DNA of 64,000 nt from Streptomyces marokkonensis (GTDB lineage: Bacteria > Actinomycetota > Actinomycetes > Streptomycetales > Streptomycetaceae), in the NCBI RefSeq assembly GCF_008312835.1, contig NZ_VSKS01000010.1, positions 224,202 through 288,201 on the forward strand, given 5' to 3'. Each line of letters opens with the position of its first letter. The stretch's first letter is position 1. The notes under the pieces were generated by a model, which searched no databases, was not told the origin of the DNA, and was given only the letters and a program-made list of their open reading frames with translations. The translations under genes and the position numbers were made by a program. Positions 39,959-48,875 of this stretch are shown here, piece after piece.

Positions 39959-42190
39959 TCAGCGGTCGGGCGCCGACACCGGTACGTGCAGCGGGCGGGC
40001 GAGGCCGACCACGGCCTCGTCCAGGCGTTCCAGATGGCGCAGGACCCGGCCGGTGATACGGCCGTACCGCGCGGTGCCGTCGTCACCCAGGAGGGACGCG
40101 ATGCTCGGGCCCGTCCCGACGGGCCCGCTGTCGTCCCCGCCCTCGACGCGGGCCGCGATCGCCTTGATGTTGCGCACGGTGCGCCCCGCCGCTCCGCGCA
40201 GCCGGGGGTCCGCCGCGATCGAGGGATGGGTCGGCAGCAGCTCGGCCGTCGCCGCCAGCGACCGCGCGTGGTACGCGCAGGTCTCGAGGAGCGCCACCAC
40301 GTAGCGCGCGTTCGTCCGCCGCGCCCGCAACGGCGTGACCGGGTGGGTCAGCGGCTGGGTGGCGGAGCGCAGGTCGCCCAGCGCCTGGTCCAGCTCCCGC
40401 GCCTTGTCGAGCAGGTCGTCGGCGGGCCCGCCGCTGAGCTGCCCCACGGCGGCCTCGGTGACCTCGCCGAGCCGTTCCAGCACGGTGACCAGCAGCTCGT
40501 TGGTGCGCCGGTCGGTGTTCACCGGCAGGACCAGTGCCGCCGCGACCACCCCGCAGGCAGCGCCCAGCGCCGTCTCCTCCAGGCGCAGCACCAGCACCTC
40601 CCAGCTGTAGGTGTGCAGCAGGGTGTAGAGCAGCCCGAGCATCGCGGTCACGAAGAACGACATCAGCGTGTAGGACAGCGGTGCCGTGTAGAACATCAGG
40701 AAGATCAGCACCAGCACCAGCAGGAACGCCGCCAGAGTGTGGCCGCCCACCACGGCGGCCAGCGCGATCCCCGCGGCGACACCGAACACCGTGCCCAGCA
40801 GCCGCCGGTAGCCCTTGACCAGGATCTCGCCGGTCGAGGCCGTGTTGATGAAGACGATCCAGCAGGTCAGCACCGCCCAGTACCAGCGGTCCGTGGACAG
40901 CAGCTCGCCGCCGACGATGGCCAGCGTCGAACCGACGGCCACCTGTACGGCGGCGCGTGTGGTGGGCCGCTGCAGCCCTGTGCGCGCTTCCGCCTCCTCG
41001 GTCTCCTCACCGGCGATGGCGGCGTCCTCGGCGTCGAGTTCCTCCCGGGACATGGCCGTCGCCGGGCTGTCGTCCGACTCGTCCTGCGGGCCGTCCAGGG
41101 CGACGCGCAGGCCCATGACGGCGCGGGCCGTCTCGCCGACGGCCCGGAACACGTCCTGCACGGCCGGCGAGGCGGGCGGCAGGTTCTCCTCGTCCCGGTA
41201 GGCGAGCAGCCGGTTGCGCATCCGGGCCACGGCCGTCCCCGCCGCCCCCGTCCACAGCACCAGCGCGCGCAGCGCGAGCAGGTCCCGGCGCAACCGGTCG
41301 GTGGCCTCCTCCGGTCCGGGCAGCCGGCCGACCTCCGGGGCGGGCGCACCGGGCAGATGCAGGGTGAGGGTGTCCGCCCGTTCGGCGCTGCGGGCGGACA
41401 GCAGCAGCAGCCCGAGCCGCTCGGCGGCGATCTCGGCGTCCGCGATCCGGCGCTGCACCAGCCGCGCCGTCGACTCGTCGGGCGTGCCCTCCTCCAGCCG
41501 GGTCTGGATCATCAGGGCGGTCTCGTGCAGCCGGGCGTTGCCCTCCCGCACCTCCTCCAGCGCCTTGTCCACCTCGCCGGGCCCGGCGTCGAGCAGCGCC
41601 AGCTGGGCGGAGACCAGCTGGGCCAGCCGGGCCCGGAAGGCCTGGCGCAGCCGCTGGAGCAGACCGGCGGGGGTCACCGGGACGACGGCGAACCGCACCA
41701 GCGCACTGCTCGCGAACGCGACCGTCATGGCCGCCCACAGCCCCGGCAGCTGAGCGGCGGAGGCACCGACGAACAGGGACACGAAGTAGACCTGGAAGCC
41801 GATCAGGCCGAGTCCGGTCCCGCGGTCGCCGAACCGGCGGCCGTAGACCGCGCTGAAGATCAGGACGACGAAGAAGGCGTCCCCGACGACCGTCCGCTCA
41901 CTGAGCACCGCGCCCAGCGACACCGACACCAGCGCGACCGGCAGCCCGACGGCCAGCGTGACCGCCTGGGCGCCGCGCTGCCGCTCCCGGATGGCGAAGG
42001 TGGCGACCATCGCCGTCATGGCCCCCGTCACCAGACGGGTGACACCGAACCCCAGCGAGGCGAGCACGGCCAGCGTCAGAGCGATGGCGCCCACCGTCCG
42101 CAGCCCGGCCGTCAGCCGCAGCAGACCGGGGTCGGACGCCGCCAGGTGGTCCCGCAGCCGCGTCCGGCCCGAGCGTCCCGCCGCTTTCAC
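39959..42190 (-). CDS. FUSC family membrane protein (YccS/aromatic acid exporter-like)
   Basis: A 743-residue integral membrane protein with the FUSC layout. It has an N-terminal membrane block (about residues 25-180, TAGLRTVGAIALTLAVLASL onward) and a large cytosolic helical domain (about 185-420) with an acidic stretch. A second membrane block follows (about 425-560, TTRAAVQVAVGSTLAIVGGE and VFGVAAGIALAAVVGGHTLA), then a second soluble helical domain. Relatives include YccS/YhcK and AaeB-like aromatic acid exporters. The substrate is unknown. It is the downstream neighbour of the NADH dehydrogenase gene, separated by a palindrome. Confidence 0.88.
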   Translation of the reverse strand: MKAAGRSGRTRLRDHLAASDPGLLRLTAGLRTVGAIALTLAVLASLGFGVTRLVTGAMTAMVATFAIRERQRGAQAVTLAVGLPVALVSVSLGAVLSERTVVGDAFFVVLIFSAVYGRRFGDRGTGLGLIGFQVYFVSLFVGASAAQLPGLWAAMTVAFASSALVRFAVVPVTPAGLLQRLRQAFRARLAQLVSAQLALLDAGPGEVDKALEEVREGNARLHETALMIQTRLEEGTPDESTARLVQRRIADAEIAAERLGLLLLSARSAERADTLTLHLPGAPAPEVGRLPGPEEATDRLRRDLLALRALVLWTGAAGTAVARMRNRLLAYRDEENLPPASPAVQDVFRAVGETARAVMGLRVALDGPQDESDDSPATAMSREELDAEDAAIAGEETEEAEARTGLQRPTTRAAVQVAVGSTLAIVGGELLSTDRWYWAVLTCWIVFINTASTGEILVKGYRRLLGTVFGVAAGIALAAVVGGHTLAAFLLVLVLIFLMFYTAPLSYTLMSFFVTAMLGLLYTLLHTYSWEVLVLRLEETALGAACGVVAAALVLPVNTDRRTNELLVTVLERLGEVTEAAVGQLSGGPADDLLDKARELDQALGDLRSATQPLTHPVTPLRARRTNARYVVALLETCAYHARSLAATAELLPTHPSIAADPRLRGAAGRTVRNIKAIAARVEGGDDSGPVGTGPSIASLLGDDGTARYGRITGRVLRHLERLDEAVVGLARPLHVPVSAPDR

Positions 42191-42230
42191 TCCGCCGCAC
42201 CCTCCCCCGTCGCACAGTCCGGGACGGACC

Positions 42231-42250
42231 CCCGCGCCGCGCGGCGCGGG
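42231..42250 (-). terminator. 20-base GC palindrome after ndh
   Basis: CCCGCGCCGC followed directly by GCGGCGCGGG (42231-42250), a perfect 20-base palindrome that would fold with a small opened loop. It lies 20 bases past the ndh stop and before the FUSC gene, so a terminator is likely. Confidence 0.5.
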
Positions 42251-42269
42251 CCGCCCCCCGTCCGACCGT

Positions 42270-43643
42270 TCACCGAGCCGCCCGGCCCGCTTCCTCGACG
42301 TGCGCCCGGACCTGCTCCGGCGTCAGATAGGCGTCGAGGTACTCGAAGTCCCGCAGATTGCCGGGCCGGTGCGCCTGGAACCCGGTCCGCACGAAGTCGT
42401 CGCCGGCGACCGCGTTCAGCAGCCAGTCGGTCAGCACCCGGGTCTTGGCGACATTGGTGCGCAGCGCCGACCAGTGGTAGCCGCGGGCCACCGCCTGGGC
42501 GGGCAGACCGTGCAGTTCGTAGCCGAGCGGCCTGGACACGGCGTCGGTGCCGCCGAGGTCCACCACGAGTCCGAGGTCCTTGTGGACGTACGGCCGCGTC
42601 GGCCGGCCCCGCAGCGTCGCGATGACGTTCTCGGCGACGTGCCGACCCTGCCGGAGCGCGTGCTGCGCGGTCGGCGGGCACACCGCGCCGTCGCCCTTGG
42701 CCACGTCGGGCACGGCGGCCGAGTCGCCGAGCGCGAACACCCCGTCGTGGCCCGGCAGGCACATGTCCGCGTTGACCGCGAGCCGCCCCCGGACGGTCTC
42801 GGCGCCGAGCGTGGCGATGAGCGGACTGGCGACGACCCCGGCGGTCCAGATCAGGGTGCGGGTGGGTACCACCCGGCCGTCGGTGAAGGTGACCTCCTCG
42901 GCGCTCGCCTTCCCGATGGACACCCCCAGCGAGATCTCGATGCCGCGCCGGGTCAGGATCTCGTGGGCGCTGCGCCCGAGCTTCTCGCCGAGTTCCGGCA
43001 TGAGCTTGGGCGCGATGTCGATCAGGTGCCACTTGATCAGGCCCGGGTCCAGCCGGGGGTAGCGCTTGACGGCGGCGTGCGTCAGCCGCTGCAGACAGGC
43101 CGCGGTCTCCGTGCCCGCGTAACCGCCGCCGACCACCACGAACTGCAGCCGCGAGGCCCGCTCCGCCGGGTCGTGGCTCGCGTCCGCCAGGTCCAGCTGG
43201 GATATGACGTGATCGCGGAGGTAGGCGGCCTCGGCCAGCGACTTCAGCCCGAAGGCGTGGTCCGTCAGCCCCGGGATGTCGAAGGTGCGGGTGACACTGC
43301 CGGGGGCCAGCACGATGTAGTCGTACGGCTCGTCGATGATCTCGCCGTTGACGCTGCGGATGACACAGACCTTGGCCCTCAGGTCCACGCCGATCGCCCC
43401 GCCCGGGATGATCCGGGTGCGGTACCTCTTGCTGCGGCGCAGGGAGAGCGCGACCGACTGCGGGGTCAGCACGCCGGAGGCGACCTGGGGGAGCAGGGGC
43501 ATATAGAGCTGGTAGGAGAACGGCGTGACCAGTGTGAGGTCGGCCTCGTTCGGGGCGAGCCTGCGCTCCAGCCGCCGTACGCACTCCACGCCGGCGAAAC
43601 CCGCGCCCACCACAAGAATCCTGGGTCGTGTCACGGTGTCCAT
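42270..43643 (-). CDS. ndh: Type II NADH dehydrogenase (NDH-2)
   Basis: A 457-residue flavoprotein transferring electrons from NADH to menaquinone without proton pumping. FAD motif RILVVGAGFAGVECVRRLER (residues ~8-27), NADH motif FVVVGGGYAGTETAACLQRL and the second FAD contact GHDGVFALGDSAAVPD are in the normal order. The C-terminus holds the membrane-associating helix region (YHWSALRTNVAKTRVLTDWLL). It lies about 130 bases downstream of the PP2C gene on the same strand. Confidence 0.9.
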   Translation of the reverse strand: MDTVTRPRILVVGAGFAGVECVRRLERRLAPNEADLTLVTPFSYQLYMPLLPQVASGVLTPQSVALSLRRSKRYRTRIIPGGAIGVDLRAKVCVIRSVNGEIIDEPYDYIVLAPGSVTRTFDIPGLTDHAFGLKSLAEAAYLRDHVISQLDLADASHDPAERASRLQFVVVGGGYAGTETAACLQRLTHAAVKRYPRLDPGLIKWHLIDIAPKLMPELGEKLGRSAHEILTRRGIEISLGVSIGKASAEEVTFTDGRVVPTRTLIWTAGVVASPLIATLGAETVRGRLAVNADMCLPGHDGVFALGDSAAVPDVAKGDGAVCPPTAQHALRQGRHVAENVIATLRGRPTRPYVHKDLGLVVDLGGTDAVSRPLGYELHGLPAQAVARGYHWSALRTNVAKTRVLTDWLLNAVAGDDFVRTGFQAHRPGNLRDFEYLDAYLTPEQVRAHVEEAGRAAR

Positions 43644-43774
43644 CCCTTCCCGCGGCTCCAGGCGTCCGCCTCGGACGTCGATGCCTGACGCGTGCCCCTG
43701 TTCAGCACCACGATGCCCTCACCGGCGAAGGAACGCACCGGGAGGCACAGGCGGGCACACCTGTCGCGGCCGCG

Positions 43775-45490
43775 TCAGCCGTGCAGATGGCACAGCAGCA
43801 GACACACGTCGTCGTCGCGCTCGGAGTCGCTCAGCAGCGGGTGCAGGATCCGGTCCGCCGACTCCTCCAGGTCCGCGCCCAGTTCGGCGGAACCGTACGC
43901 CCCGAGGGCCGCCGCGAGCCGTTCGATGCCCGGGTCGATGCCCCGGGCCCGCCGCTCGACCAGCCCGTCGGTGTAGAGCGCAAGCGTCGAACCGGGCGTC
44001 AGCCGCTCGGTGTGGTCGGCGATGTCCTGCTGCAGCGGAATGCCGAGCATCGCCCCCGGTTTGGCGTCCAGGACCCGGACCCGGCCGTCGGGCAGCCGCA
44101 GCACCGGCGGCGGATGACCCGCCGCGGCCCACGTCAGCGTGTGCTCGTCCGGGTGGAACCGCGCGATGACCGCGGTGGCGAACAGATCCGGCTGGAGATG
44201 CCGCAGGTAGCCGTGCAGCCGGGTCAGCAATCTGCCCGGGCCGCCGCCGTCGACGGCGTACGCGCGCAGCGCGGTGCGCAGCTGGCTCATCATCACCGCC
44301 GCGTGCAGCCCGTGCCCGGTCACATCGCCGATGACGGTGATCAGGCTGCCGTCCCGCTGCCGGAACGCGTCGTACCAGTCGCCGCCGATGTTCAGCCCGT
44401 GCGTGGCCGGCAGATAGCGCGCCGCCAGACTCAGGCCCGGCGTCGCGGGCAGGTCCGTGAGCAGGGCGCGCTGCAGCGTCTCGGCGATGTCCCGGTTGTG
44501 TTCGAAGCGGCGGGCGTTGTCCATGGCGATGCCGGCCCGCCGGGCGAGCTCGATCAGCATCACGGCGTCGTCCGGGTCCCAGCGCTCACCGGGCGGCGAC
44601 AGCGTCAGCACACCCAGCGGCGTGCGGCGTGCCGCCAGCGGGAGGCACATCAGGGGCCGCCCCGGATCGAGGGCCGACGGCGGCCGGTCGTCCACGCCTG
44701 GCAGGCCCCCGGGATGGTCGGCGGCGTACTGCGGACGTCCGGTCCGGGCAGCGAGGACCGCCGCACCCGGGTGGACGGAGGGCCGGCGCCGGTCGTCCTC
44801 GTGGTCGAACAGCCATACGTCGACGCTCCCGGCGTACCGCGGCACGAGCAGCTCCGGCAGCCGGCGCACGATCTCGTCGTGGTTCAGCGAGGCGTTGAGC
44901 GCTGCGCTCGCGTCCGCCAGGAACCTCAGTCTGCGCCGGGCGTTCTCCGCCTCCTCGCGCGCCCGGCGCTCGGCGGCGAACGCCTCCCGCTGCGCCCGTC
45001 CGGCCGCGTCCAGCTCGGCGTGCAGCGCCAGGACGCCCTGGTTGGTCTGGTGCAGTTCCTCCCGGTGGAAGACGACCAGATCCTCCTGCTCGGCCAGCTT
45101 CTCCAGCAGCACGGCCGTGTCCTCGTCGGCGCCGAGCAACGCCTCCGCCAGGCCCGCCGCGTCCTCCGTATCCGGGCCCGCGTCGGCCGCCCGGCCCGGC
45201 TCGGGACACGCGACGGTCACCGTCCACGGGGCACGGCCGGCGGCGCCCGCGTCGGGGGAGGGCGTCACCACCGCGCGCAGGGCCGCCGCCCCGCCCGGGG
45301 CGTCCGGCCCCTCCAGGGTGAGCAGCCAGGCACCGCCCTTGGTCAGGCACTGCCGCAGATGGCCGCTGAGCGCCGTCGCCAGCCGGGCGCGCTCCACGGT
45401 GGGCACCCCGTACTCCGCCGCCAGCCGCGCGACGGCGATGCGTGCGCGTGCCGCGTCCGTGACGCTGCCGATCCGCCAGGTGCGCGTCAT
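43775..45490 (-). CDS. PP2C (SpoIIE-type) phosphatase with GAF domain
   Basis: A 571-residue regulator: an N-terminal HATPase-like remnant (residues ~1-110, RIAVARLAAEYGVPTVERAR), a coiled-coil (~135-190, EELHQTNQGVLALHAELDAA), a GAF-like sensor (~195-330) and a C-terminal SpoIIE phosphatase (~340-570). Metal-binding aspartates are in IGGDWYDAF, VIGDVTGHG, LYTDGLVER and the final ERDDDVCLL. It would dephosphorylate STAS proteins. It is the last gene of the stressosome operon; its ATG overlaps the stop of the rsbX-like gene (ATGA). The combination of a coiled coil and a phosphatase is that of RsbU-like activators. Confidence 0.88.
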   Translation of the reverse strand: MTRTWRIGSVTDAARARIAVARLAAEYGVPTVERARLATALSGHLRQCLTKGGAWLLTLEGPDAPGGAAALRAVVTPSPDAGAAGRAPWTVTVACPEPGRAADAGPDTEDAAGLAEALLGADEDTAVLLEKLAEQEDLVVFHREELHQTNQGVLALHAELDAAGRAQREAFAAERRAREEAENARRRLRFLADASAALNASLNHDEIVRRLPELLVPRYAGSVDVWLFDHEDDRRRPSVHPGAAVLAARTGRPQYAADHPGGLPGVDDRPPSALDPGRPLMCLPLAARRTPLGVLTLSPPGERWDPDDAVMLIELARRAGIAMDNARRFEHNRDIAETLQRALLTDLPATPGLSLAARYLPATHGLNIGGDWYDAFRQRDGSLITVIGDVTGHGLHAAVMMSQLRTALRAYAVDGGGPGRLLTRLHGYLRHLQPDLFATAVIARFHPDEHTLTWAAAGHPPPVLRLPDGRVRVLDAKPGAMLGIPLQQDIADHTERLTPGSTLALYTDGLVERRARGIDPGIERLAAALGAYGSAELGADLEESADRILHPLLSDSERDDDVCLLLCHLHG

Positions 45491-46554
45491 GAATGCTCCG
45501 CGGGGATCGGGGCCAGCACGGCCACGGCGGTGTCGTCCCGCACCGGGCGCGCGGGACTGCCCGCGTCCCGCACGGTCACGGCAGCCGTCACCGCCGGATC
45601 GGCCGGCGGCTGGCCGGTGTCCGGAGGCGGCGTCCAGCGGCCGGGCAGCCCGTCCGTGTGCAGGATCAGCAGGCTGTCGGGGGACCAGGGGACCTCGTCC
45701 TCGCGCACCGTGTGCGGCCGGTGCACCCCGACGATGCCCGGCCGGGACAGCAGGGAACGCCAGCGGTCCCCCTCCCGCAGCCGGGCCGACACGTTGCCGA
45801 TCCCGGCGAAGCGCAGCCGGCCCGTCCAGGTGTCCAGCTGGGCCACGGCGACGGCCGCGCCCCGCGTCCCGCCCAGGGCGGTGTGCAGCTTCCGCAGCGT
45901 CTCGGCGGGCGGCAGCCCGGCACAGTGGCGCAGCTCCTCGACCGCGGCGGACGACGCGCGGGCCGCCTCGATCCCGTGGCCCAGCCCGTCGGCCAGCATC
46001 AGCGTCGCCCGGTCGCCGGACCTGACCCAGGCCCAGGCGTCACCCGAGTGGTCCGCGCCGGCGAACGGGACGTTGACGCCGCCTGCGTGCACACCGAGGG
46101 ACCGCGGGGAGCCGTCGCCCCCTTCGGGGTGGTCGGCGGCGGCGCCCACGCGGGCCAGCGCCACGGTGCCCCGGCCGGGCACGCTGTGCAGGCCGAAGTC
46201 GTCGGCGAGACGCCGGCACGTGCCGAGGCCCGCGCCGAGGGAGCCGGCCGAGGAGAACCCGTCGCGCAGCGCGCCCGTCACATCCGCGATGCCCGGCCCG
46301 TGGTCGATCGCGCTGATCTGAACGGCCCGCCCCGGCCGGCCCTCCCGCGGCACGGGCGGGTCCACCACGTCGATGAGCACCTGACCCGCCTGCGCGTGCC
46401 GGACCAGATTGGTGGCGAGCTCGGTGGCCACCAGCGACGCGGTGGCGGTGCGCTGTCCGTCCAGCCCGGCGAGGGCCGCGGCCTCCTCCGCCGCGACCCG
46501 GACGTCCCGCACCCGGGTCGGGTCCTGTACCGGTACGTCCCAGACGCGGGGCAT
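45487..46554 (-). CDS. RsbT-like ATPase fused to RsbX-like PP2C phosphatase
   Basis: A 355-residue fusion. Residues ~5-145 form an HATPase of the RsbT type (SLVATELATNLVRHAQAGQV, DHGPGIADV, GAGLGTCRRLADDF). Residues ~165-350 form a compact SpoIIE/RsbX phosphatase with SGDAWAWVRSGD, LADGLGHGIEA, LHTDGLPG and RDDTAVAVL. In Bacillus, RsbX resets the stressosome by dephosphorylating RsbS and RsbR. The fused ATPase is typical of actinobacterial versions. It starts at ATG 46554, overlapping the RsbT stop by one base (TGATG), and overlaps the next PP2C start, so translation is coupled. Confidence 0.88.
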   Translation of the reverse strand: MPRVWDVPVQDPTRVRDVRVAAEEAAALAGLDGQRTATASLVATELATNLVRHAQAGQVLIDVVDPPVPREGRPGRAVQISAIDHGPGIADVTGALRDGFSSAGSLGAGLGTCRRLADDFGLHSVPGRGTVALARVGAAADHPEGGDGSPRSLGVHAGGVNVPFAGADHSGDAWAWVRSGDRATLMLADGLGHGIEAARASSAAVEELRHCAGLPPAETLRKLHTALGGTRGAAVAVAQLDTWTGRLRFAGIGNVSARLREGDRWRSLLSRPGIVGVHRPHTVREDEVPWSPDSLLILHTDGLPGRWTPPPDTGQPPADPAVTAAVTVRDAGSPARPVRDDTAVAVLAPIPAEHS

Positions 46555-46994
46555 CAGGCGTCCTCGCGCGGACGCGGCGGCCGGGACACCCACGAGGTCA
46601 CCCGCACCGTGGTCCCCGAACCGGGGGCGCTCTCGACCGCGAAGTCGTGCACGAGTCGCCGGGCGCCGCCCAGCCCCATGCCCAGCCCGCCGCCGGAGGT
46701 GTAACCGTCGCTGAGCGCCCGGTCGAGGTCGGGGATGCCCGGCCCCGTGTCGCTGAAGGTGAGCCGCAGTCCGTCGGTCCCGCCAGTGGTGACGTGCGAC
46801 GCCTCCATCAGGCCGCCTCCGCCGTGCACCAGGGTGTTGCGCGCCAGCTCGCTGGCGGCGGTCACCAGCTTCGTCTGGTCCACCAGGCCGAAGCCGAGAC
46901 CGGCGGCGGCCTGCCGCACGTGCTGACGCACCCACACCAGGTCCATGTCCGACCGGATGGGCAGGCGGGCCTCCACGCCCGCGCCGGTGTGCAT
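46554..46994 (-). CDS. rsbT: RsbT-like stressosome kinase
   Basis: A 146-residue ATP-binding kinase of the RsbT type. N-box KLVTAASELARNTLVHGGGG, G1 loop FSDTGPGIPDLDRAL and GGGLGMGLGGARRLVHDF (G2) are complete. RsbT phosphorylates RsbS and RsbR and then leaves to activate a PP2C phosphatase. ATG at 46994 overlaps the RsbS stop by one base (TGATG). It sits in the order R-S-T-X-PP2C, the same as in the Bacillus stressosome module. Confidence 0.92.
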   Translation of the reverse strand: MHTGAGVEARLPIRSDMDLVWVRQHVRQAAAGLGFGLVDQTKLVTAASELARNTLVHGGGGLMEASHVTTGGTDGLRLTFSDTGPGIPDLDRALSDGYTSGGGLGMGLGGARRLVHDFAVESAPGSGTTVRVTSWVSRPPRPREDA

Positions 46995-47413
46995 CACGGG
47001 CTCTCCTCGCGCACGCCGCCGGCCCGTGACGGGACGATGGGCTGCGCGAGGAGCTCCAACGCCGCCTCGGTGGTGAGCGCGGTGCGCAGCCCCGGCAGTG
47101 TCAGGCCCAGTTCCACCAGGGTGATGGCGACCGCGGGCCGCATGCCGGCCACCACGGTCCGCGCGGCCAGCAGCTCCGTCTGGGCAGCGATCTCGGCCAG
47201 CACCCTCCCGAGGAAGGAGTCGACCATCTCCACGCCGGAGATGTCGATGACCACCCCCCTGACCCGGCTGCGCGCGATGGTCTCGGAGAGGTCCTGCTGG
47301 AGCTGGTGGGCCATGGTGTCGTGCAGGTCCCCCTGCAGGGTGACCAGCAGTACGTCCCCGAGCCTGAGGACCGGCACGTGTCCCGCGACCGGGCGGGAGA
47401 ACCCCTCGCTCAC
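46994..47413 (-). CDS. rsbS: RsbS-like STAS protein
   Basis: A 139-residue STAS protein. The phosphorylatable serine context GVVIDISGVEMVDSFLG is right where RsbS has its conserved Ser, after the first strand VPVLRLGDVLLVTLQGDLHD. RsbS is the stressosome core protein that holds RsbT until phosphorylated. The GTG start at 47413 overlaps the RsbR stop (GTGA). Upstream in-frame residues are Arg/Pro-rich, so the GTG was chosen. Alternatively this STAS serves as an anti-anti-sigma factor, but context favours RsbS. Confidence 0.92.
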   Translation of the reverse strand: MSEGFSRPVAGHVPVLRLGDVLLVTLQGDLHDTMAHQLQQDLSETIARSRVRGVVIDISGVEMVDSFLGRVLAEIAAQTELLAARTVVAGMRPAVAITLVELGLTLPGLRTALTTEAALELLAQPIVPSRAGGVREESP

Positions 47414-48309
47414 CGGCGGCCCGCACCGTCGGGCGCCGCGTTCACGATGTTCGCCCCCAGCTCGTGCAGGCAGTACCCGAGGGCGTCGGCGAGGCTCGCC
47501 CGGGTCTTCACCGTGCCGAGGTCCAGGCCGAGGTGCACGATGGTCTGCGCGATCGCCGGACGGATACCGGACACCACGCACTCCGCGCCCATCAGACGGG
47601 CCGCGGCGACCGTCTTCATCAGGTGCTGCGCCACCAGCGAGTCGACCGTCGGCACACCCGTGATGTCGAGGATCGCGAACCGGGCGTGCTGGTCGACGAC
47701 CGCCTCCAGCAGCGTCTCCATCACCACCTGGCTGCGGGCGCTGTCCAGCGTCCCGATCAGGGGGACCGCCACGATGCCGTCCCAGAGCTTGATCACCGGC
47801 GTCGCCACCTCGAGGAGCTGGAGCCGCTGCCGGTCGGTGAGCGCCTGCACCTCACTCAGCGCGGTCTGCATCGCCACCAGGCGCAGGGTGCCCATCAGCA
47901 CGCTGAGCGCCGTCGAACACTCCCGCAGCCGCTCGGGCTCCACCCCCTCCAGATCGGCGACCAGGAGGTTCTCCACCGGCGGGAGCAGCGCGGCCAGCTC
48001 GGACGACACCTGGGTGGCGGACAGCCCCGCGCGGGAGCGGGCCGCCCCCATCCGCGCCAGCTGCTCGCGCACACCGGTGAAGCCCGCGGCGTCCGGGTCC
48101 TCGACCCGCTGGGTGCCGGCGACCTGGGCGAGTGCGTCGGCGACCACCTTGCCCGCCTCCACCGCCTCGTCGCGCGAGACCGTGAACACCGTGCGGAACA
48201 GGGGCTCGTCGGCCCACCGCTGGGCGATCTGCTCGCTCCGGCGCCGCAGGAAGCCGGCGACCTCCTGCTCCGGCGTTCCGAGTGTTCCGCCCGTATCGTG
48301 CTCCGGCAC
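47410..48309 (-). CDS. rsbR: RsbR-like stressosome sensor (RsbRD_N + STAS)
   Basis: A 299-residue protein. Residues ~15-165 are a helical RsbRD_N-type sensor domain (FLRRRSEQIAQRWADEPLFR, SAELAALLPPVENLLVADL), not the globin-like type of Bacillus RsbR. Residues ~175-290 form a STAS domain whose phosphorylatable Thr is in FAILDITGVPTVDSLVAQ; a second Thr sits in GIRPAIAQTIVHLG, equivalent to the Thr205 region. It forms the stressosome turret and passes the signal to RsbS/RsbT. It is the first gene of the RSTX block, and lies 70 bases downstream of the STAS gene. The signal sensed is unknown. Confidence 0.9.
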   Translation of the reverse strand: MPEHDTGGTLGTPEQEVAGFLRRRSEQIAQRWADEPLFRTVFTVSRDEAVEAGKVVADALAQVAGTQRVEDPDAAGFTGVREQLARMGAARSRAGLSATQVSSELAALLPPVENLLVADLEGVEPERLRECSTALSVLMGTLRLVAMQTALSEVQALTDRQRLQLLEVATPVIKLWDGIVAVPLIGTLDSARSQVVMETLLEAVVDQHARFAILDITGVPTVDSLVAQHLMKTVAAARLMGAECVVSGIRPAIAQTIVHLGLDLGTVKTRASLADALGYCLHELGANIVNAAPDGAGRR

Positions 48310-48379
48310 CTGTGTCCTCTCCTCGTTCTTCGTCGTGTCGCGCCGAGCTCGTCTCGGGCACCGGGAAACGTGGTCGCCG

Positions 48380-48787
48380 TCAGGCCTCCGGCCGGTCAGG
48401 GCCCTGCGGGTGCGCGTCGACCCGCTCGAGGGCCTCCTCGACGCTCTCCGAGACCGGAACGGTGATGCTCACCCCCGTCAGATCCAGGATGCGGCGTACT
48501 GCGGGGGTGGGGGAGATGATGTGCACGCTCCCCGGCAGTTCACGCGCCTCCTGGTACACGCGGAGGATGATGTTCATGCCCGACGAGTCCATGAAGGGGA
48601 CCGCCGACAGATCCAGCAGGAAGTGCCGGCGGCCGTGGTGGAGCTGGTTGGCCAGGTGGTGCTGGAACTCGGTCGCCGTGTCGACGTCCAAGTACCCCTC
48701 CACCGTGAGCAGGGCCACATCCTCACGCGGCAGTGTCACCTCGACGGACAACGGGTCCTGGGCAATGTGCACGAGTACCTCCAACAA
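48380..48787 (-). CDS. STAS anti-anti-sigma factor (BldG/RsbV-like)
   Basis: A 135-residue STAS protein. The signature FLLDLSAVPFMDSSGMNIIL contains the Ser-Ser-Gly site phosphorylated in RsbV/SpoIIAA. It starts with SVEVTLPREDVALLTVEGYLD and has a charged tail (HPQGPDRPEA). It is presumably the antagonist of one of the HATPase anti-sigma proteins in this window. A SigB-type promoter lies 31 bases upstream (48818-48842), so it starts a transcription unit that runs into rsbR. ATG at 48787. Confidence 0.9.
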   Translation of the reverse strand: MLEVLVHIAQDPLSVEVTLPREDVALLTVEGYLDVDTATEFQHHLANQLHHGRRHFLLDLSAVPFMDSSGMNIILRVYQEARELPGSVHIISPTPAVRRILDLTGVSITVPVSESVEEALERVDAHPQGPDRPEA

Positions 48788-48817
48788 GGTGATCAGCTTC
48801 AGGTCGCGCAGCCGCGC

Positions 48818-48842
48818 GTACCCCCGAATCGCCCACTCATGC
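48818..48842 (-). promoter_or_regulatory. SigB-type promoter for STAS-rsbRSTX unit
   Basis: On the minus strand, GCAT (48842-48839), 15 bases, then GGGTAC (48823-48818). It lies 30 bases before the STAS ATG, giving a 24-base leader, inside the 88-base gap after the 803-residue phosphatase gene. The -35, spacer and -10 are identical in form to the sigL site. Confidence 0.68.
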
Positions 48843-48875
48843 CTCGCTCCGCGGCCCGGAGCGGGGCGACCGCTC